Shown piece after piece: positions 15,158 to 25,544 of a DNA stretch of 64,000 bases. The translations under genes were made by a program, and so were the position numbers. The DNA comes from Solenopsis invicta (taxonomy: Eukaryota; Arthropoda; Insecta; Hymenoptera; Formicidae), in assembly GCF_016802725.1 (NCBI RefSeq), contig NC_052679.1:9394421-9458420 (forward strand), written 5' to 3'. Position 1 is the first letter of the stretch, and every line of letters begins with the position of its first letter. The notes under the pieces were generated by a model. That model worked only from the letters and a program-made list of their open reading frames with translations. It was not told where the DNA came from and did not search any database.

Positions 15158-18100
15158 GGATACGTGTATACACGTCGTTGTTATAACTATCACAAAATAT
15201 ACAAACTTACGGGATAACATTCAATTGGTTTTGTCTCCATTTGCAAGTCCCACACTTTCACACTGAGGTAGTCTCTACTGATCATGTATCTTCCGGAATT
15301 ACTGAGCTTTACATCGCTTATGCTTGAAATAATTTCTGAGAAAAAACTCCTATTAGTTGGATCTTCAGGCTCCTCAAAAAGCTTACTGTGCTGATCGCAG
15401 AGAGCAGCAGATCTCATATCGCAAAGTCTAATAGTTCCTTTGCTACTACTGTACACCAAAACGTTGCATTCTGCAGGATGAAACTCTGCCGCAGTTATAA
15501 CTTCCGTTAACTCTTCCATATTAGTTGGCTTAATGTCTACTATATCTGTATACTATGGTTAGGAAAATAATATATCTGAAAACCCATCAACTTAATATTC
15601 CTATAAATATAAAAAATTATCCATTGTAAAACAATACTGATGCATGTGTGATTATAGAGAAAAAAGGATACTAAAACTCTGGTCAGTTATCTCAAGGTGC
15701 CAAAGATTAATTCTAAGATCATCAGCACTGAGGTATGTCTCTTGATCACTGTTAACACTTATACTGTTTATGTGATAGGTGTGCGCATTGGCAAATATTC
15801 TCCTTGGTGATGCCTCTACCATTAACTCCATTGGTTTTATGGTTGGCACCTGTACAAAGTTTTAGACTTTGATTAATATTTTAAGGATCTATTTAAAAAA
15901 TAAATAATTAAATTCAAAACAAAAATAATTAAATAAAAACAATAAGTTTAAAGTTCAATGAAAATATCAAACATAAATATGAAATGGCCTATATCGATTA
16001 CAGTGCTGAATAATAATTTTTACGATTTCTGGCTTATACGAACTGCGCGCTGCATATTCGTCGAGCTTGAAACAGTTATTACATGATGCCGGAATATGTA
16101 ATATTATTAAATTGACGAGCAATTTAATAGTTTATAAAACAGTTATTAGTTTCTTTACAGTTTTTCAAGGAGGAATTTTATAGATGCTTCTAAGCATTAA
16201 AACTATTCATATTTCATATTTATGTTTAAATAACTTCATAAAAATTTGATAATTACTACATATTTATATTTTCCGTGTTTGTTTGATTTTTGTCTGAACA
16301 AAATTGTTCATAGTTGTCGCTACTGATAAAAAATAGTACCATATTCCAGATTTAAAAAAAATAAATATGATTAATTTTTATAAGAAGCTCTTCAATTATA
16401 ATTGTACTACTTCTCTCATAATAAATACAAGAAAAAGTTATTTTTATTGTTGCGCGTTTGTGTGTAATGTTATACAATAAAATCAGAATAAAGTATATAG
16501 ATCTAGGAAATCCGTTACCCTCAAAGCAGTAATGCAGGCAGGATCACGTATCGTACCATTCTCTTCTTTTGTATTATACCCCTCCACTCTTTTATCTCTT
16601 TCACTAACTTTCCACAACTTGATTGTTTTATCGTTTGTGGAGAGTAAAAAGTGGGCAGGATTTTTCCTTTTTAGCCATCTAATTTTATTAATTTTTTCTT
16701 CTATCTCTAGTGATTTTAGATAATCAAACTCAGGCTCATGGCTCTGAAAAGTGCTGTACACATTGTATTCGCCTCTTCGTGGTATACTGTTTTTACTCTG
16801 TGTAAAAAAAATTATTGTAATCTTCATAATATATCATTTTAATAATAGCTTAACATTAATAAATTGAGTTGTAACAACCCAAGTATCACGCTTGAAACTT
16901 TGCACCATTTAATCTTGTAATGCCCATCTAAGAAATTTTACTTGATGTCATCGTATAAGTTCAAACATACTTCTAATAGATTTAACAGAGAGCTGTTTAA
17001 CTCGATAGAAGATCAGACAAACATCAAATTATTAAATATGACATAGTTTATGATAATAACAAATGAGTTTATGATAATGACATATTTATGATAATAATAT
17101 ATGATAATAACAAATCTCGAACATCATTTCACATATATCAAGAATGATAATATAAAATCACATAAATGTTAATTATAATATTTTTTCTAAATATCAAACA
17201 CCATTAATGGAGTGTATTATAATGGACTTTACGAGGGATGTCCATAAATTAAGGTCTCCAACGACGCCGCGTCGCAACGAACAGCGCTAGGCGAAATCTG
17301 ACAATACAGTCGTGTTCCTTGCTTTCCCCTTTACAAAATGCCGCTTGGTAGAGCTCGTTCGGACGCTCAGTACGGCTGCTATGTCAAAACTGAGCGTCCG
17401 AGCAAACTTTACCAAGCGGCATTTTGTGAAGGAAGAACTAAGGAACACGACCGTATTGTCGGATTTCACCTAGCGCTGTTCGTTGCGACGCGGCGTTAGA
17501 GATCTTAATTTACGGACACTCTTCGTATTATATGTGCATCATCAAATGTTACACATAGGATGCATTAATTTGTCACAAAGTAGATTGTACAAAATATGAT
17601 ACACATACAGGCAAAATCATTAAGTGTGATAATTGAATTATTTGGATAATTTATATATTTGGGTATTTTGAATAACAAATGTTTATTCGCAATTTATCCA
17701 TCTTTTAAATCGTATAATCATAACTACACTTACAATGGGGTCTCTCTGAAAAATAACAACGCGTCCACCCTTATCTCCTGTTGCAAGGAGATCACCATCG
17801 TGATTAAATTCAACGCATGAGATTATATCAGCTGCAATAAAAAAAATCTGTATTTACAAATAATTTTATATAGTATGATAAAACTGTTGACGTAAACATA
17901 ATTAATACACAATATGTAACAAAGAACTAATGATAAATTTATGAAGTCCCCAATCTTTTCATATAATATAAGAATTTAACGAAAATTTACAATTAAGTTT
18001 ATCATTAATATAGGTACACACAATTTTTTCAAATTTTTTGATTGTATAGTTTTCTTTAAACTAAAAATGTAATTTTTAAAAATATAGTCTTTTGAAAAGT

Positions 18101-21100
18101 TATTTGATTGCAAATAAAATATAAGAATTTTGAAAAATTATATTTATAAAAAAGAATGGAATTTAAATTATATTTTGGAATTAAAAAAATAAAGTTTTAC
18201 CATGTTACTTTCATATCAGAGTATAAAACGTTAATAAATTATAAAATTCTCTTTAAATATTTCATAATAATGAAAATGTGGCAGTGAGGTTAATTACAAC
18301 ATTTAAATTATTATTATTATACATGATTCTTTTTCCACATCAAAATTAAAAAAAAAAAAAAAATTTTAAACATTGTTTTTACTTAAATTTTGTTCATTAT
18401 TTATTATTTTGAAGAGAGCAATGCTAAAAACTTGTTCATTGAGAAATATATAGGAAAAAAATGAGTGAAAAAATGTAACTTCATTTAATTGTAAATTAAA
18501 TTCTAAATGTAACTCCATTTTTATAAGTTAGAAAATCTTAAAAAAAATAATAGTGTGTACTAGGAGGGATAAATTTTAGATCTTGATATACACATAAGCA
18601 AAGTCGTGATTCGCGATTAGTTGTTTATTTTGGTACATGTAAACTGATAAGATAAAAGGTACTTCATTCTCTTCAAAATACAAATGTGAATAATTTGAAT
18701 CAAATTAAATCACATGAATTTGATTCGTTTTCGACTTTAAAAGATTCAAATTCGAATATTTTGTTTGAGCATTTTGAATTATTGATGATTTAATTTGAAA
18801 TACATCGTCTATTTTGATTATTTCGTTTATATCTCTTGTGTGACAAATTTTGTATTAACCAATTCTTATGCCTAATTGTCAATTTCCAAAACTTTTTTTA
18901 TCGTTTCTAAATTTTATGGGTTATTAAAAAATTGTGTTTCTGTTTTGTTGCCATATTTCATGTATCATAATTTTATGGAATTTAAAATAAAATTGAAAAT
19001 GTTCCATTATACATACATGTTTAATATATATATTTTCTTAATGGGGGGGGGGGGGGGCATTAAAGTACTGTCACTTCAATAGTACACAGAGAAAAAAATC
19101 TTAAAACAAAAAAATTTTACTTAGCACAAAAAATTCTTTGCTCAGTGGGTTCTTAGTAAATAACTTCTTTATTTGCAATCAAGTTACAAATGTCTTAATT
19201 AAAATATTTATATAAACGAAGTAAAATAATTTTTAATCAAGTAATTTTTTCTTGCAGTTTTAGAAAATATTTACTGTTAGACTATTTTTATATTCAAAAT
19301 AATCAGATTTTTTAATCTAAGAAATCAATTTAATTATATTTAATAATATTATCAGCTTATTTGTAAAATCATTATTTAAATGTAAAAAATATAAAATTAT
19401 ATATTTAAGGTAATATGCCCATTTACTTAAAAATAAATATTTTTAGTTAAATAGGACAAACATTTGTGTCAAAATATATGGTTAAAAAAAAATATTTTTT
19501 TCATTAAAACATTTTTTTCAGTGTAATACTGTAATTTCTATAATACAGGGTGATTATTAATGAATGTCTTCATTTTTTACCATAAGTGCATGATTTACCA
19601 ACGGATACGTATTTCTAACATATTATTTTAGAAATTACAAATGCGTGCTCCTATAGTAAAAAGTAGGGACATTAATTAATAATCCCTGTATGTATTCTAC
19701 CCTCATTTATAGTATTCTCAGACTTATTGTCCATTATAAATTTTTACTTAGCATATTCTTTTTTAAATTATTTTTTAAAATTTCTACAATAAATTATTTT
19801 GTCCATTAGAAAAACTGTAATGTCATTGAAGTTATTATGCTCAAATTATCACATTATAGAAATCCAGGAAAATTTGATTCGAATGTGCTATCAAAAATGA
19901 TTCAATCTCATAATCTCTGCTTGATTTACACATCTCTACTTTGGAGCTATGCAAACCAAGTCAAAACTTACCTTCCGTAACGTCATCTTCTAAGGTCCCT
20001 TTTACTTGTGAGAAACACCACTGTATGTCACCATTGCCTGTAATACAATATTGTATAATTTTAAAACAATATCTCTTTTGTTCATTTATCTCTTCTTATA
20101 CATATATACTGACTTAGCAAATATAATACAAAATTATTTTGAAATAACCTCACATTTTATATCTTAATCAGAGAAATCAGTGCATTTTTTCACTTCTTTT
20201 GTTCAACAACTTTCAAATTGTTATAGATAAATGGAGAGATAATGGAATGTTACATGCTACACATAATTTTCACCTTTTACTTTATTAAGACTTGTTTAAA
20301 AAAAGTTTCAAATTGAATGTTTGCATGGGAAATAGGCTGTGGAATATGTGTAATATAAAAAAATTCAACTATAATTTAAATAGACAAGTCAAATAGAGAA
20401 AACAAAATGTAATTTGTTGGTACTGTTTCAAAATAGTAATTTATATAACACAAATAACTTGAATAATTTTCCTTCATGTATATGAAATCATCAGTCCAAT
20501 GCCAAAATTAGAAATTTCAATGTAGTAATAGAAAAAAGTGGCATACATAATTCCTCATGTCGCAAAGTCATAGATGAAATAAAAAAAATTGACATGTACA
20601 AAATACATGACTTGAAGCAAAGAGAGACAGAAAAGGCGAGAAAAAAAAAAAGATTATATTAATCAGAATGAAAGGAGCAAATCAAAATATTTGTCAGCTT
20701 GTAGTATTATTGCTGTGATACCTGCGACGTCGAACAGAAAAGAATATATGCAGAAGCGCTTTCCAATTTACGCATACTACAAATAACATAATAAGTAAAG
20801 AAATCATTTGTTGACATAATAGTTCGTCTTCTTGAAGTTATTTGGGAAAGTAAACGAGATTGAACAAATGGAAAGGAGACAGAACGAATGGAAAAAGGAT
20901 TACAGGTGAAGATGGCCGGCACAAAATCCTCTTAAAGATCGTGCGAGAATTAATACGAGAACGGAGAGTGTGAAATAGACGACGGGGAAAAAAGATAAAA
21001 TTGAGCCTACTTGAAGTTTCGGCGTAATCCATCGTGTTTTTAGGCCGCCGCTGCCGCCGTCGCTACCACCACCACCGTCACCAACACCGCCACCACCGCC

Positions 21101-21440
21101 GCCGTCGTCGTTGCCGCCGCCGGCGACGGGCACATAGGTATCGGCCTCCCCACGCGCACGAGGAGAATCTGGAGTGCGGATGCGAAGGACGCACAATTAC
21201 GCGAGGAGCGAGAAGAGGATGCGATTCGGTGATACTCGCGTCCCTAATCTGGGTCAAGATTTACCTCGCCGCGGCGAAGCGAGGAGGCAAGGAGGCGAGG
21301 AAGCGAGCTGCCCAGCAAAAGCGGAAGCAGAAGCAGCAACGCGTCGTAGCAACGTCGCACGCGTTGTTGGCGGTACGGACACGTATGCACCAGTTTATTA
21401 AGAACGGAGCACGGTAGCTGGAGCACTACTTACCGGCCAT
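4294..21440 (-). CDS. tws: PP2A 55-kDa regulatory subunit B (B55/twins), 8 coding exons
   Basis: Regulatory B55 subunit of protein phosphatase 2A, a WD40 beta-propeller that binds the PP2A A/C core and selects substrates in the cytoplasm and nucleus (cell-cycle exit, cytoskeleton). Exons in transcript order: 21440-21434, 20037-19972, 17831-17734, 16797-16519, 15849-15672, 15545-15211, 4753-4538, 4446-4294. The seven introns I read are bounded by GT and AG, phases match at every junction, and the lengths sum to 1332 nt (443 codons plus stop), the usual size for this family. Family hallmarks are GDKGGRVVIFQR (exon 3), PRRGEYNVYSTFQSHEPEFD (exon 4), SPRRIFANAHTYHINSIS (exon 5), EEPEDPTNRSFFSEIISSIS (exon 6) and DEISVDCLDFNKKILHTAWH (exon 8). 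No break was seen in the coding sequence. Intron 6 (10,457 bp) is loaded with foldback elements. The start is the ATG at 21440, because MAGNGDIQW is the canonical amino end. Naming it tws assumes insect orthology. Confidence 0.96.
4538..4753 (-). CDS. tws: tws coding exon 7
   Basis: 216 nt between acceptor ATTACAACAG and donor GTTAGCTAC. It starts VHEYLRSKLCSLYENDCIFD and ends at TLLKPRK. It lies 10.5 kb downstream of exon 6. Confidence 0.95.
5175..5545. repeat. AT-rich foldback in tws intron 6
   Basis: Imperfect inverted arms; TTTGTATCTTAATA at 5273 pairs with TATTAAGATACAAAT at 5455. The flanking ATTTTATACTTTATTC also has a mirrored partner. No ORF. Confidence 0.5.
5712..5886. repeat. Imperfect tandem duplication, unit about 88 bp
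   Basis: Two copies of a block containing AGACCTCATTTCGCTC and CCATGTGGAA (about 5712-5795 and 5800-5886), with a few substitutions. Non-coding, inside tws intron 6. Confidence 0.65.
6888..7200. mobile_element. Two adjacent foldbacks in tws intron 6
   Basis: First foldback: ACCGCTCACTGAGA near 6907 against TCTCAGTGAGCGGT near 6992, with GCATCCAGATG / CAACTGGATGC outside it. It is followed directly by a hairpin whose ends read GCGTTCAGCAGAAGAAGCAG and GCTTTTTCTGCTGAACGC. A 65-codon ORF across it is a by-product of the hairpin. Confidence 0.6.
7424..7582. mobile_element. Second copy of the GCGTTCAGCAGAA hairpin
   Basis: Nearly the same 160-bp foldback as at 7018-7180, with ends GCGTTCAGCAGAAGAAGC and GCTTTTTCTGCTGAACGC, so this is a dispersed MITE family rather than a chance hairpin. 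Confidence 0.65.
8428..8632. mobile_element. Foldback, ends AGGCAAGACGAGCTTAAG
   Basis: Long inverted arms (about 80 bp): AGGCAAGACGAGCTTAAG on the left and CTTAAGCTCGTCTTGCCT on the right, with GGGTGTTGTGCGC mirrored inside. The loop contains a TGAGGAAGACC phrase. Confidence 0.7.
11696..12590. mobile_element. Foldback nested in the intron-6 element (inner 1)
   Basis: Left end ACAAGGTGTATAAAAAAAGTG, right end CACTTTTTATACATTCTGT. Internal TTTCCGAGTTGTGA / TCACAACTCGGAAAG-type blocks recur four times in alternating orientation, so the element is itself built of smaller inverted units. Confidence 0.6.
12712..13457. mobile_element. Foldback nested in the intron-6 element (inner 2)
   Basis: Ends TGGGGGTCGATTGTGTAT and ATACGCAATCGACCCCCTG. 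Further inside, ATTGGCTATGAGCATAGTG has a mirrored partner around 13375-13400. AT-rich centre, no gene. Confidence 0.6.
15055..15156. repeat. Microsatellite (TGCG)n(TG)n(TA)n
   Basis: Compound simple repeat next to the exon 6 donor of tws. ORFs of Cys-Val or Tyr-Ile runs read from it are artefacts. Confidence 0.95.
15211..15545 (-). CDS. tws: tws coding exon 6
   Basis: 335 nt between acceptor GTATACAG and donor GTAAGTTT. It encodes IVDIKPTNMEELTEVITAAE through the WD blade SVKVWDLQMETKPIECYP. A GT/TA microsatellite lies just beyond the donor, inside intron 6. Confidence 0.95.
15672..15849 (-). CDS. tws: tws coding exon 5
   Basis: 178 nt between acceptor TTTGTACAG and donor GTATCC. It ends one base into an Asn codon that exon 6 completes. 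Contains SADDLRINLWHLEITDQSF. Confidence 0.95.
16519..16797 (-). CDS. tws: tws coding exon 4
   Basis: 279 nt between acceptor TTTACACAG and donor GTAACGG, phase 0 on both sides. It includes SLEIEEKINKIRWLKRKNPA and the blade sequence STNDKTIKLWKVSERDKR. Confidence 0.95.
17233..17526. mobile_element. Near-perfect foldback MITE in tws intron 3
   Basis: Arms of about 130 bp: GAGGGATGTCCATAAATTAA on the left, TTAATTTACGGACACTCTTC on the right, and CGACGCCGCGTCGCAACGAA mirrored by TTCGTTGCGACGCGGCG. Flanked by TA on both sides, consistent with a Tc1/mariner-type element. Much more GC-rich than the surrounding intron, so relatively recent. Confidence 0.75.
17734..17831 (-). CDS. tws: tws coding exon 3
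   Basis: 98 nt between acceptor TTATTGCAG and donor GTAAGTG. It carries ADIISCVEFNHDGDLLATGD and GGRVVIFQRDPI, the first propeller blade. Confidence 0.94.
17832..19971. other. tws intron 2, AT-rich
   Basis: No gene recognised. Contains a G-run of about 15 at 19043-19058 and otherwise low-complexity AT DNA. Confidence 0.6.
19972..20037 (-). CDS. tws: tws coding exon 2
   Basis: 66 nt between acceptor TATTACAG and donor GTAAGTTT. It encodes residues 3-24 (NGDIQWCFSQVKGTLEDDVT and the start of the EAD motif) and ends in phase 1. Confidence 0.93.
21011..21032 (-). CDS. Candidate alternative first coding exon of tws
   Basis: ATGGATTACGCCGAAACTTCAA followed by GTAGGC. The 22 nt leave phase 1, exactly what exon 2 needs, so the alternative protein would begin MDYAETSS and then continue NGDIQW. 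The donor is weak (AA|GTAGGC). B55 genes in flies and mammals do use alternative amino ends, but here there is only frame compatibility and position. Confidence 0.3.
21040..21130. repeat. CCG/CAC triplet-rich run in tws intron 1
   Basis: Imperfect CCG, CAC and GTC triplets, giving His/Arg-rich or Gly-rich ORFs in several frames. It is simple sequence beside the candidate alternative exon, not a coding domain. Confidence 0.7.
21434..21440 (-). CDS. tws: tws coding exon 1 (ATG plus 4 nt)
   Basis: ATGGCCG followed by donor GTAAGTAG. It gives Met-Ala and the first base of Gly-3, completed by the GC that opens exon 2. The sequence upstream (21441 to about 21700) is GC- and CpG-rich and would be the 5'UTR and promoter. 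Confidence 0.88.
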
Positions 21441-21720
21441 TTCGACACGACATACGCGCAAGCAGAGTGCGTTGACGCGATTGCGAGTTCACTCCCGGTG
21501 TGGGGCCTAACGACGAGCGTACACTCTTTCGGACAGGATACGTCCGTCCGTCCGTCCGTCTGTCCGCGCGCGCGCACGACACCACGCCGGCGACGAGAGG
21601 ATCGTTCGCTACGCGAGAAACACGCGAAATTTGGGCCGTGCGCCACCGATCCTCTGTCACATATTTACGGTCAACCACTGTGCAATAAAGCGCTCTCGAC
21701 GTAACGCGGCTGCTCTCAAT
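21441..21720 (-). promoter_or_regulatory. GC-rich presumed tws 5'UTR and promoter
   Basis: A local island of CpG-rich sequence in an otherwise AT-rich window, upstream of the tws ATG, with a short CGTC tandem run near 21540-21562. Promoter role is inferred from position and composition; no TATA box was assigned. Confidence 0.5.
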
Positions 21721-21863
21721 GGCGGAAGTTCACAAACGCATAACCGCACAACACAACTATGGCGTGACGTCACTGTACAGCCCGGTTTCGCCATGGTTTA
21801 AAGAATTAAAGAATATGAAAGTTGCGTTCAGAAACATCGCACGAGTGTATATACTCAGATATA

Positions 21864-21994
21864 CCGTTTGTTTTCTGTTCCTGAACTCTCTAAATAAGTG
21901 TACACTTAAAATGAAATAGATAGATATTTCAAAGTTAGCGAAAGCAAGAAAGAACGTTCCAGTGCAGTCTAGTGCAGGAATAGAAAACACGCCT
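21864..21994. mobile_element. MITE family G, copy 1 (TSD ATA)
   Basis: CCGTTTGTTTTCTGTTCCTG at the left and CAGGAATAGAAAACACGCCT at the right, with ATA on both sides. A 3-bp TSD points to PIF/Harbinger mobilisation. ORFs beginning MFSIPALDCTG come from this repeat. Confidence 0.8.
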
Positions 21995-21995
21995 A

Positions 21996-23576
21996 TAGAG
22001 TCCTATATAAAGAGAGAAGCGACATTGATGTCCAAAGCTCTGATTGGTAATCTGATTGATACTTGATTGGCTAAGCGAGCAGCCATATTGTGACCACAGC
22101 TGTTTGTAGAATGATACGAATGGTGTTTGATGACGTTAGAGCGGTCCCAAAATGGCGGTGGAGGACTCAATTGGATACTGAAGGTTGTGGTGGGAGTTCA
22201 ATGTCGCTTCTCTCTTTATATCATGGTGGAAGGATAACATGGTGTGTGCAGTTCGCGCGTGTCTCTCTCTAAAAATTTGCCCTCTTCGTCTATCGGTGGG
22301 TTATAGTTAATAAGACAGCCAACTGTGAAAAGCAAAATTATTTAGCGTCAGCCTGTTGGTATGCTGAGTCATCTATCCTTGTTTCATGCACTTATTCAAG
22401 TATCTGCTTCTCTTTCTATCGGGAACAGTTATGCACGTGAAGTGTTACACTAATTTTTAAACCGAAGATTCGGTTCATTCGGTTAGTTTCCTCCATTTCC
22501 TTTTCATCGTAAGAACACGTGTGAAAGAAATAGGAAACAGCATAAGAGTATGCAAGAAATTGACAAGCTTTTAATATGTTGTAATACAGATAAAAATGTG
22601 GGACACGTATTTTTATATGTATAACAACGGGCCCATATGATTGTCAAGAGGATAAAACACACTCTTGAAATAAATTGATTTTTTAATTTCTGAGTTAAAA
22701 AATCTTAATACTTAAGTAATACCATCGAAATGGTAAAAAATATAAAAAAAAGTTTTAAATAAAAGTTTTATATATTTTTATGTATTTTATAACACTTTGT
22801 TTAGATTTTTTTTAATGTTATTTTTCTCGAAATTTTCCTTCTCTTCTAAATTTCTGAAAAATTTAAAATTTACTTTATATCAAAACTTATAGCATATTTA
22901 ACAACAAATTCAAACATGTATGGTGAAGTTATAGTTCGAAGACACATTTTTCAGAAATAAACTAAAAATATCTATATTGCTATACACGCGCCCCATCCAT
23001 ATCTGCTTTATGGCGTCTATTGTTAATATATATTTATTTTTTTAATAACTACAAAATTTTTCGTATTATTATATTTTTATATGTTTTTTAGGTTTAATTT
23101 TATTGTTTTTTATTTTTTTATTTATTTATTTATTTACTTATTTAATTTTTACCTATTTACTTTTTATTGCTAAAAATCTATACAATAATGAGGACGCTCA
23201 GAATTTAACTGAACAAAAATAACTGTATTTGCTTGTCTTATTATTAAGTTTTTCCAATTTAATATTTAATTTTGATATAACAACAAACTTGTTCAATTGT
23301 AAAATATTAAAAAATATCACTTACATGCAAATCACACCTTCCTTCTGACGTATGTAAATCGAGCCATGAAAATATACATACAAGGATAGAAAGAGAAACT
23401 AACATGTGTGAAACAAAGAAGGTAGATCCAGCATACCAACAGGATGACACTAAATAATTTTACTTTTCACAGTTGGCTGTCTTATTAACTATAACCCTTG
23501 CAGAGCAAAAGTGGGCGTGGTTTAGCCGAACTGCACACACCATGCTATCCCTTCCACCATGCTTTATACTCTACTC
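21996..23576. mobile_element. MITE family A, copy 1, split by an E element
   Basis: Begins TAGAGTCCTATATAAAGAG. The right inverted end is reached after the E insertion. Internal landmarks AAAATGGCGGTGGAGGAC and TTGGATACTGAAGGTTG recur in the other A copies. Other copies show a perfect 8-bp TSD; here the flanks match only partly (CTCAGA). Confidence 0.75.
22222..23561. mobile_element. Element family E, copy 1 (1.34 kb)
   Basis: Ends CATGGTGGAAGGATAACATG and CATGCTATCCCTTCCACCATG, with subterminal TGTGTGCAGTTCG / CGAACTGCACACA. The 8-bp flanks CTTTATAT and CTTTATAC agree at 7 of 8 positions, suggesting a hAT-type element. The interior is AT-rich and non-coding. Confidence 0.75.
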
Positions 23577-23588
23577 AGATATCATTTT

Positions 23589-24627
23589 GGGCCAGTTTCA
23601 CAACTTAGTTTAACCGGAGTTTAAACTTTTAAACTTGGTTTACGGTAAATATTGTGTTCCACAACTGTCTTAAACCTCGGTTAACGTTGTTAAACTGCGG
23701 TTAAAGTTGAACGGCGAAATTCGGGCGTTTAAAGTAGATAACCGAGGTTTAATACTGCAGCGCCACTGCTTTCAATAATCTTTCGAGTATTGTACTTCAT
23801 GGCTGATATCTCCACGAAATTGTAAAAAGGTTATGTTGCAAGATATGGCTCTGGAATATATGTTATCGTCATCTGACGATGAAGATTTTGTGCAAATAAT
23901 AAATCGACGCCCGAGAATAATTAGAAGACGACCGTCATATTTTGAAGAATTTGATGACATTGATTTTTATGCTTGATTTCGCTTAACCAAGGAATCTGTT
24001 ACTGCAGTCTTAAGAGAAATCAAAGAAAAAATTTCTCATAAAACAGAACAGTAAAAATAGTTTTGTAATATTATTAAATTAGTACTTATAGATTACATAC
24101 TATGATTACGATGACCATATATGTGTTTTTCCAAAGAACAGTTTTTTTTTATTTCGAGTGGCTGTCTTTTAGATTTATTTATTTTTTTCAAAACTCAATT
24201 TTGTCTTTTATTCTAATCTGTTGTTCTTTATTTTATGAGAAATTTTTTTCTAATTAGTGTTCCAATGTTTAATGTACTTAATAAAGTGTAAATTTTTACA
24301 GTAACAATTGAATTTAATTGTTTAGTTTAAACTGATTTGAAAACATGTAAGAAGAAAACTTTAAAACTTTTAAATTTGTTCATTATTTTTTGCCTTGGTG
24401 TATAGAACCTGTAATATCTCATTCCCTACTTTTCGGTAACAACCAATCACACTACTTGTTCTAGAAGAAAGATAAGTCTGTTGAAGTTTCTTCGCATAGA
24501 TTATAGGTTTACGTAACCTAGAGTTAAAATCTGGTTGTGAAACGCGATAGAAGTTTAACCGTGGCGTTAAACTTGACGGTAGTTCAACTAAACTCGGGTT
24601 AAACCCAAAGTTGTGAAACTGGGCCTT
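23589..24627. mobile_element. PIF/Harbinger-type element, internally deleted (TSD TTT)
   Basis: Ends GGGCCAGTTTCACAACTT and AAGTTGTGAAACTGGGCC, flanked by TTT on both sides. Subterminal TTTAAAC/GTTTAAA-rich palindromes surround a transposase remnant at 23833-24054. Confidence 0.7.
23833..24054 (+). pseudogene. Harbinger transposase amino-terminal remnant
   Basis: A 74-codon frame that reads like the amino end of a Harbinger DDE transposase: SSDDEDFVQIINRRPRIIRR, then the RPSYFEEFDDIDFYA block, an in-frame TGA, then FRLTKESVTAVLREI and a stop. The FEEFDD...FRL(S/T)KE layout is typical of that family. The catalytic part is missing, so the product cannot be active. Confidence 0.65.
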
Positions 24628-24749
24628 TATCCTTGTTTAACATTCGGTAACAACAAGGATAAAATGATGAATGCATTCGAATTGCCCATAAAGCGCGTAA
24701 TCTTGGAGGGTGGGTTAAAGTCACTAGATTAATAAAATACTGCAATTCA

Positions 24750-24895
24750 TAAAACATGAGGTTTGTTCGAGTTGCTTGAAATCCCCAAAAATTTTTGCAC
24801 TCGAGATGAGATAAATATATATTCGATTGTAAGAAAGAGAGAGACGATAAAGAAATTAATTCAAAAAGGGCAGCAACACGAACAGGCCTATGTAT
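24750..24895. mobile_element. MITE family R, copy 1
   Basis: Begins near GAGGTTTGTTCGAGTTGC and ends GCAACACGAACAGGCCT. Same unit as 35174-35438, which has a 3-bp TSD (AAC). Confidence 0.65.
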
Positions 24896-24951
24896 AACGA
24901 TTTGGAGCCAAAATGGCGTCAGAAAGTGTAAAGAGTGCACACTTTCATAAT

Positions 24952-25049
24952 GGCTATGTTCCGTTTTTACTGGCAGTACTGAAAATTTATAGTTCACGTC
25001 ACAGATACTATACATTTTCAGTACTGGCAGTTAATATCGGAATACAGCC
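24952..25049. mobile_element. MITE family F (TSD AAT)
   Basis: A 98-bp near-palindrome GGCTATGTTCCG...CGGAATACAGCC flanked by AAT. Family members elsewhere have CAT or CTA duplications, i.e. 3-bp TSDs as in PIF/Harbinger. Confidence 0.8.
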
Positions 25050-25544
25050 AATGTGTGTATCTACACATTAAGTGCAATTATTTACCGTGAGACACCGTGA
25101 GATGCGTTAGATCTGTTGTGTTATTGTTATACTCTGAGAAATAAAACAATATTAAACGTTTAAAAACATGCCTAATTTTGAATAAATTAAAACCTTTAGA
25201 CTTTATTGAAATGTTTTTAAACTTGTCAAAACATTTATTATAGCACGCATCCATTTTACCTTAAAAAGAAATATATTAATAACGCATATAGAATACGCAT
25301 ATATAACGCATATTGAACACATATAGTAGTAAAAGCGTTGCAATAAAATTATATGTGAATAAGAACCATTGTAAATAAAATTAATTTATATAATTTATGA
25401 TTTTCTTTCTTATTTAAATACATTTATACACATATGCACGTTTTAAATGTGCCGCATGTTGGAGCCAAAATGACGGAATGATTGCGGTACTTTATAAATC
25501 TCGTGACTTTAGGGTGCATTTGTTTAGTCTCGGTCTACAATAAA
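25050..25544. other. AT-rich DNA between MITEs
   Basis: No gene or definable repeat ends seen. Confidence 0.4.

Larger units (their letters stand above)
20038..21433. other. tws intron 1
   Basis: AT-rich until about 20850, then rising in GC toward the promoter. Apart from the candidate alternative exon at 21011-21032 and the triplet run, nothing coding is supported. Confidence 0.6.

Noticed and set aside
15029..15266. Cys/Val and Tyr/Ile repeat ORFs
   Set aside because: Translation of a GT/TA microsatellite.
21034..21417. 127-codon His/Arg-rich ORF on the plus strand
   Set aside because: Low-complexity triplets in the GC-rich tws promoter and intron 1, antisense to the gene; no conserved motif.
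24599..25015. 138-codon minus-strand ORF
   Set aside because: Spans pieces of a Harbinger element, an R MITE and an F MITE; no family resemblance.
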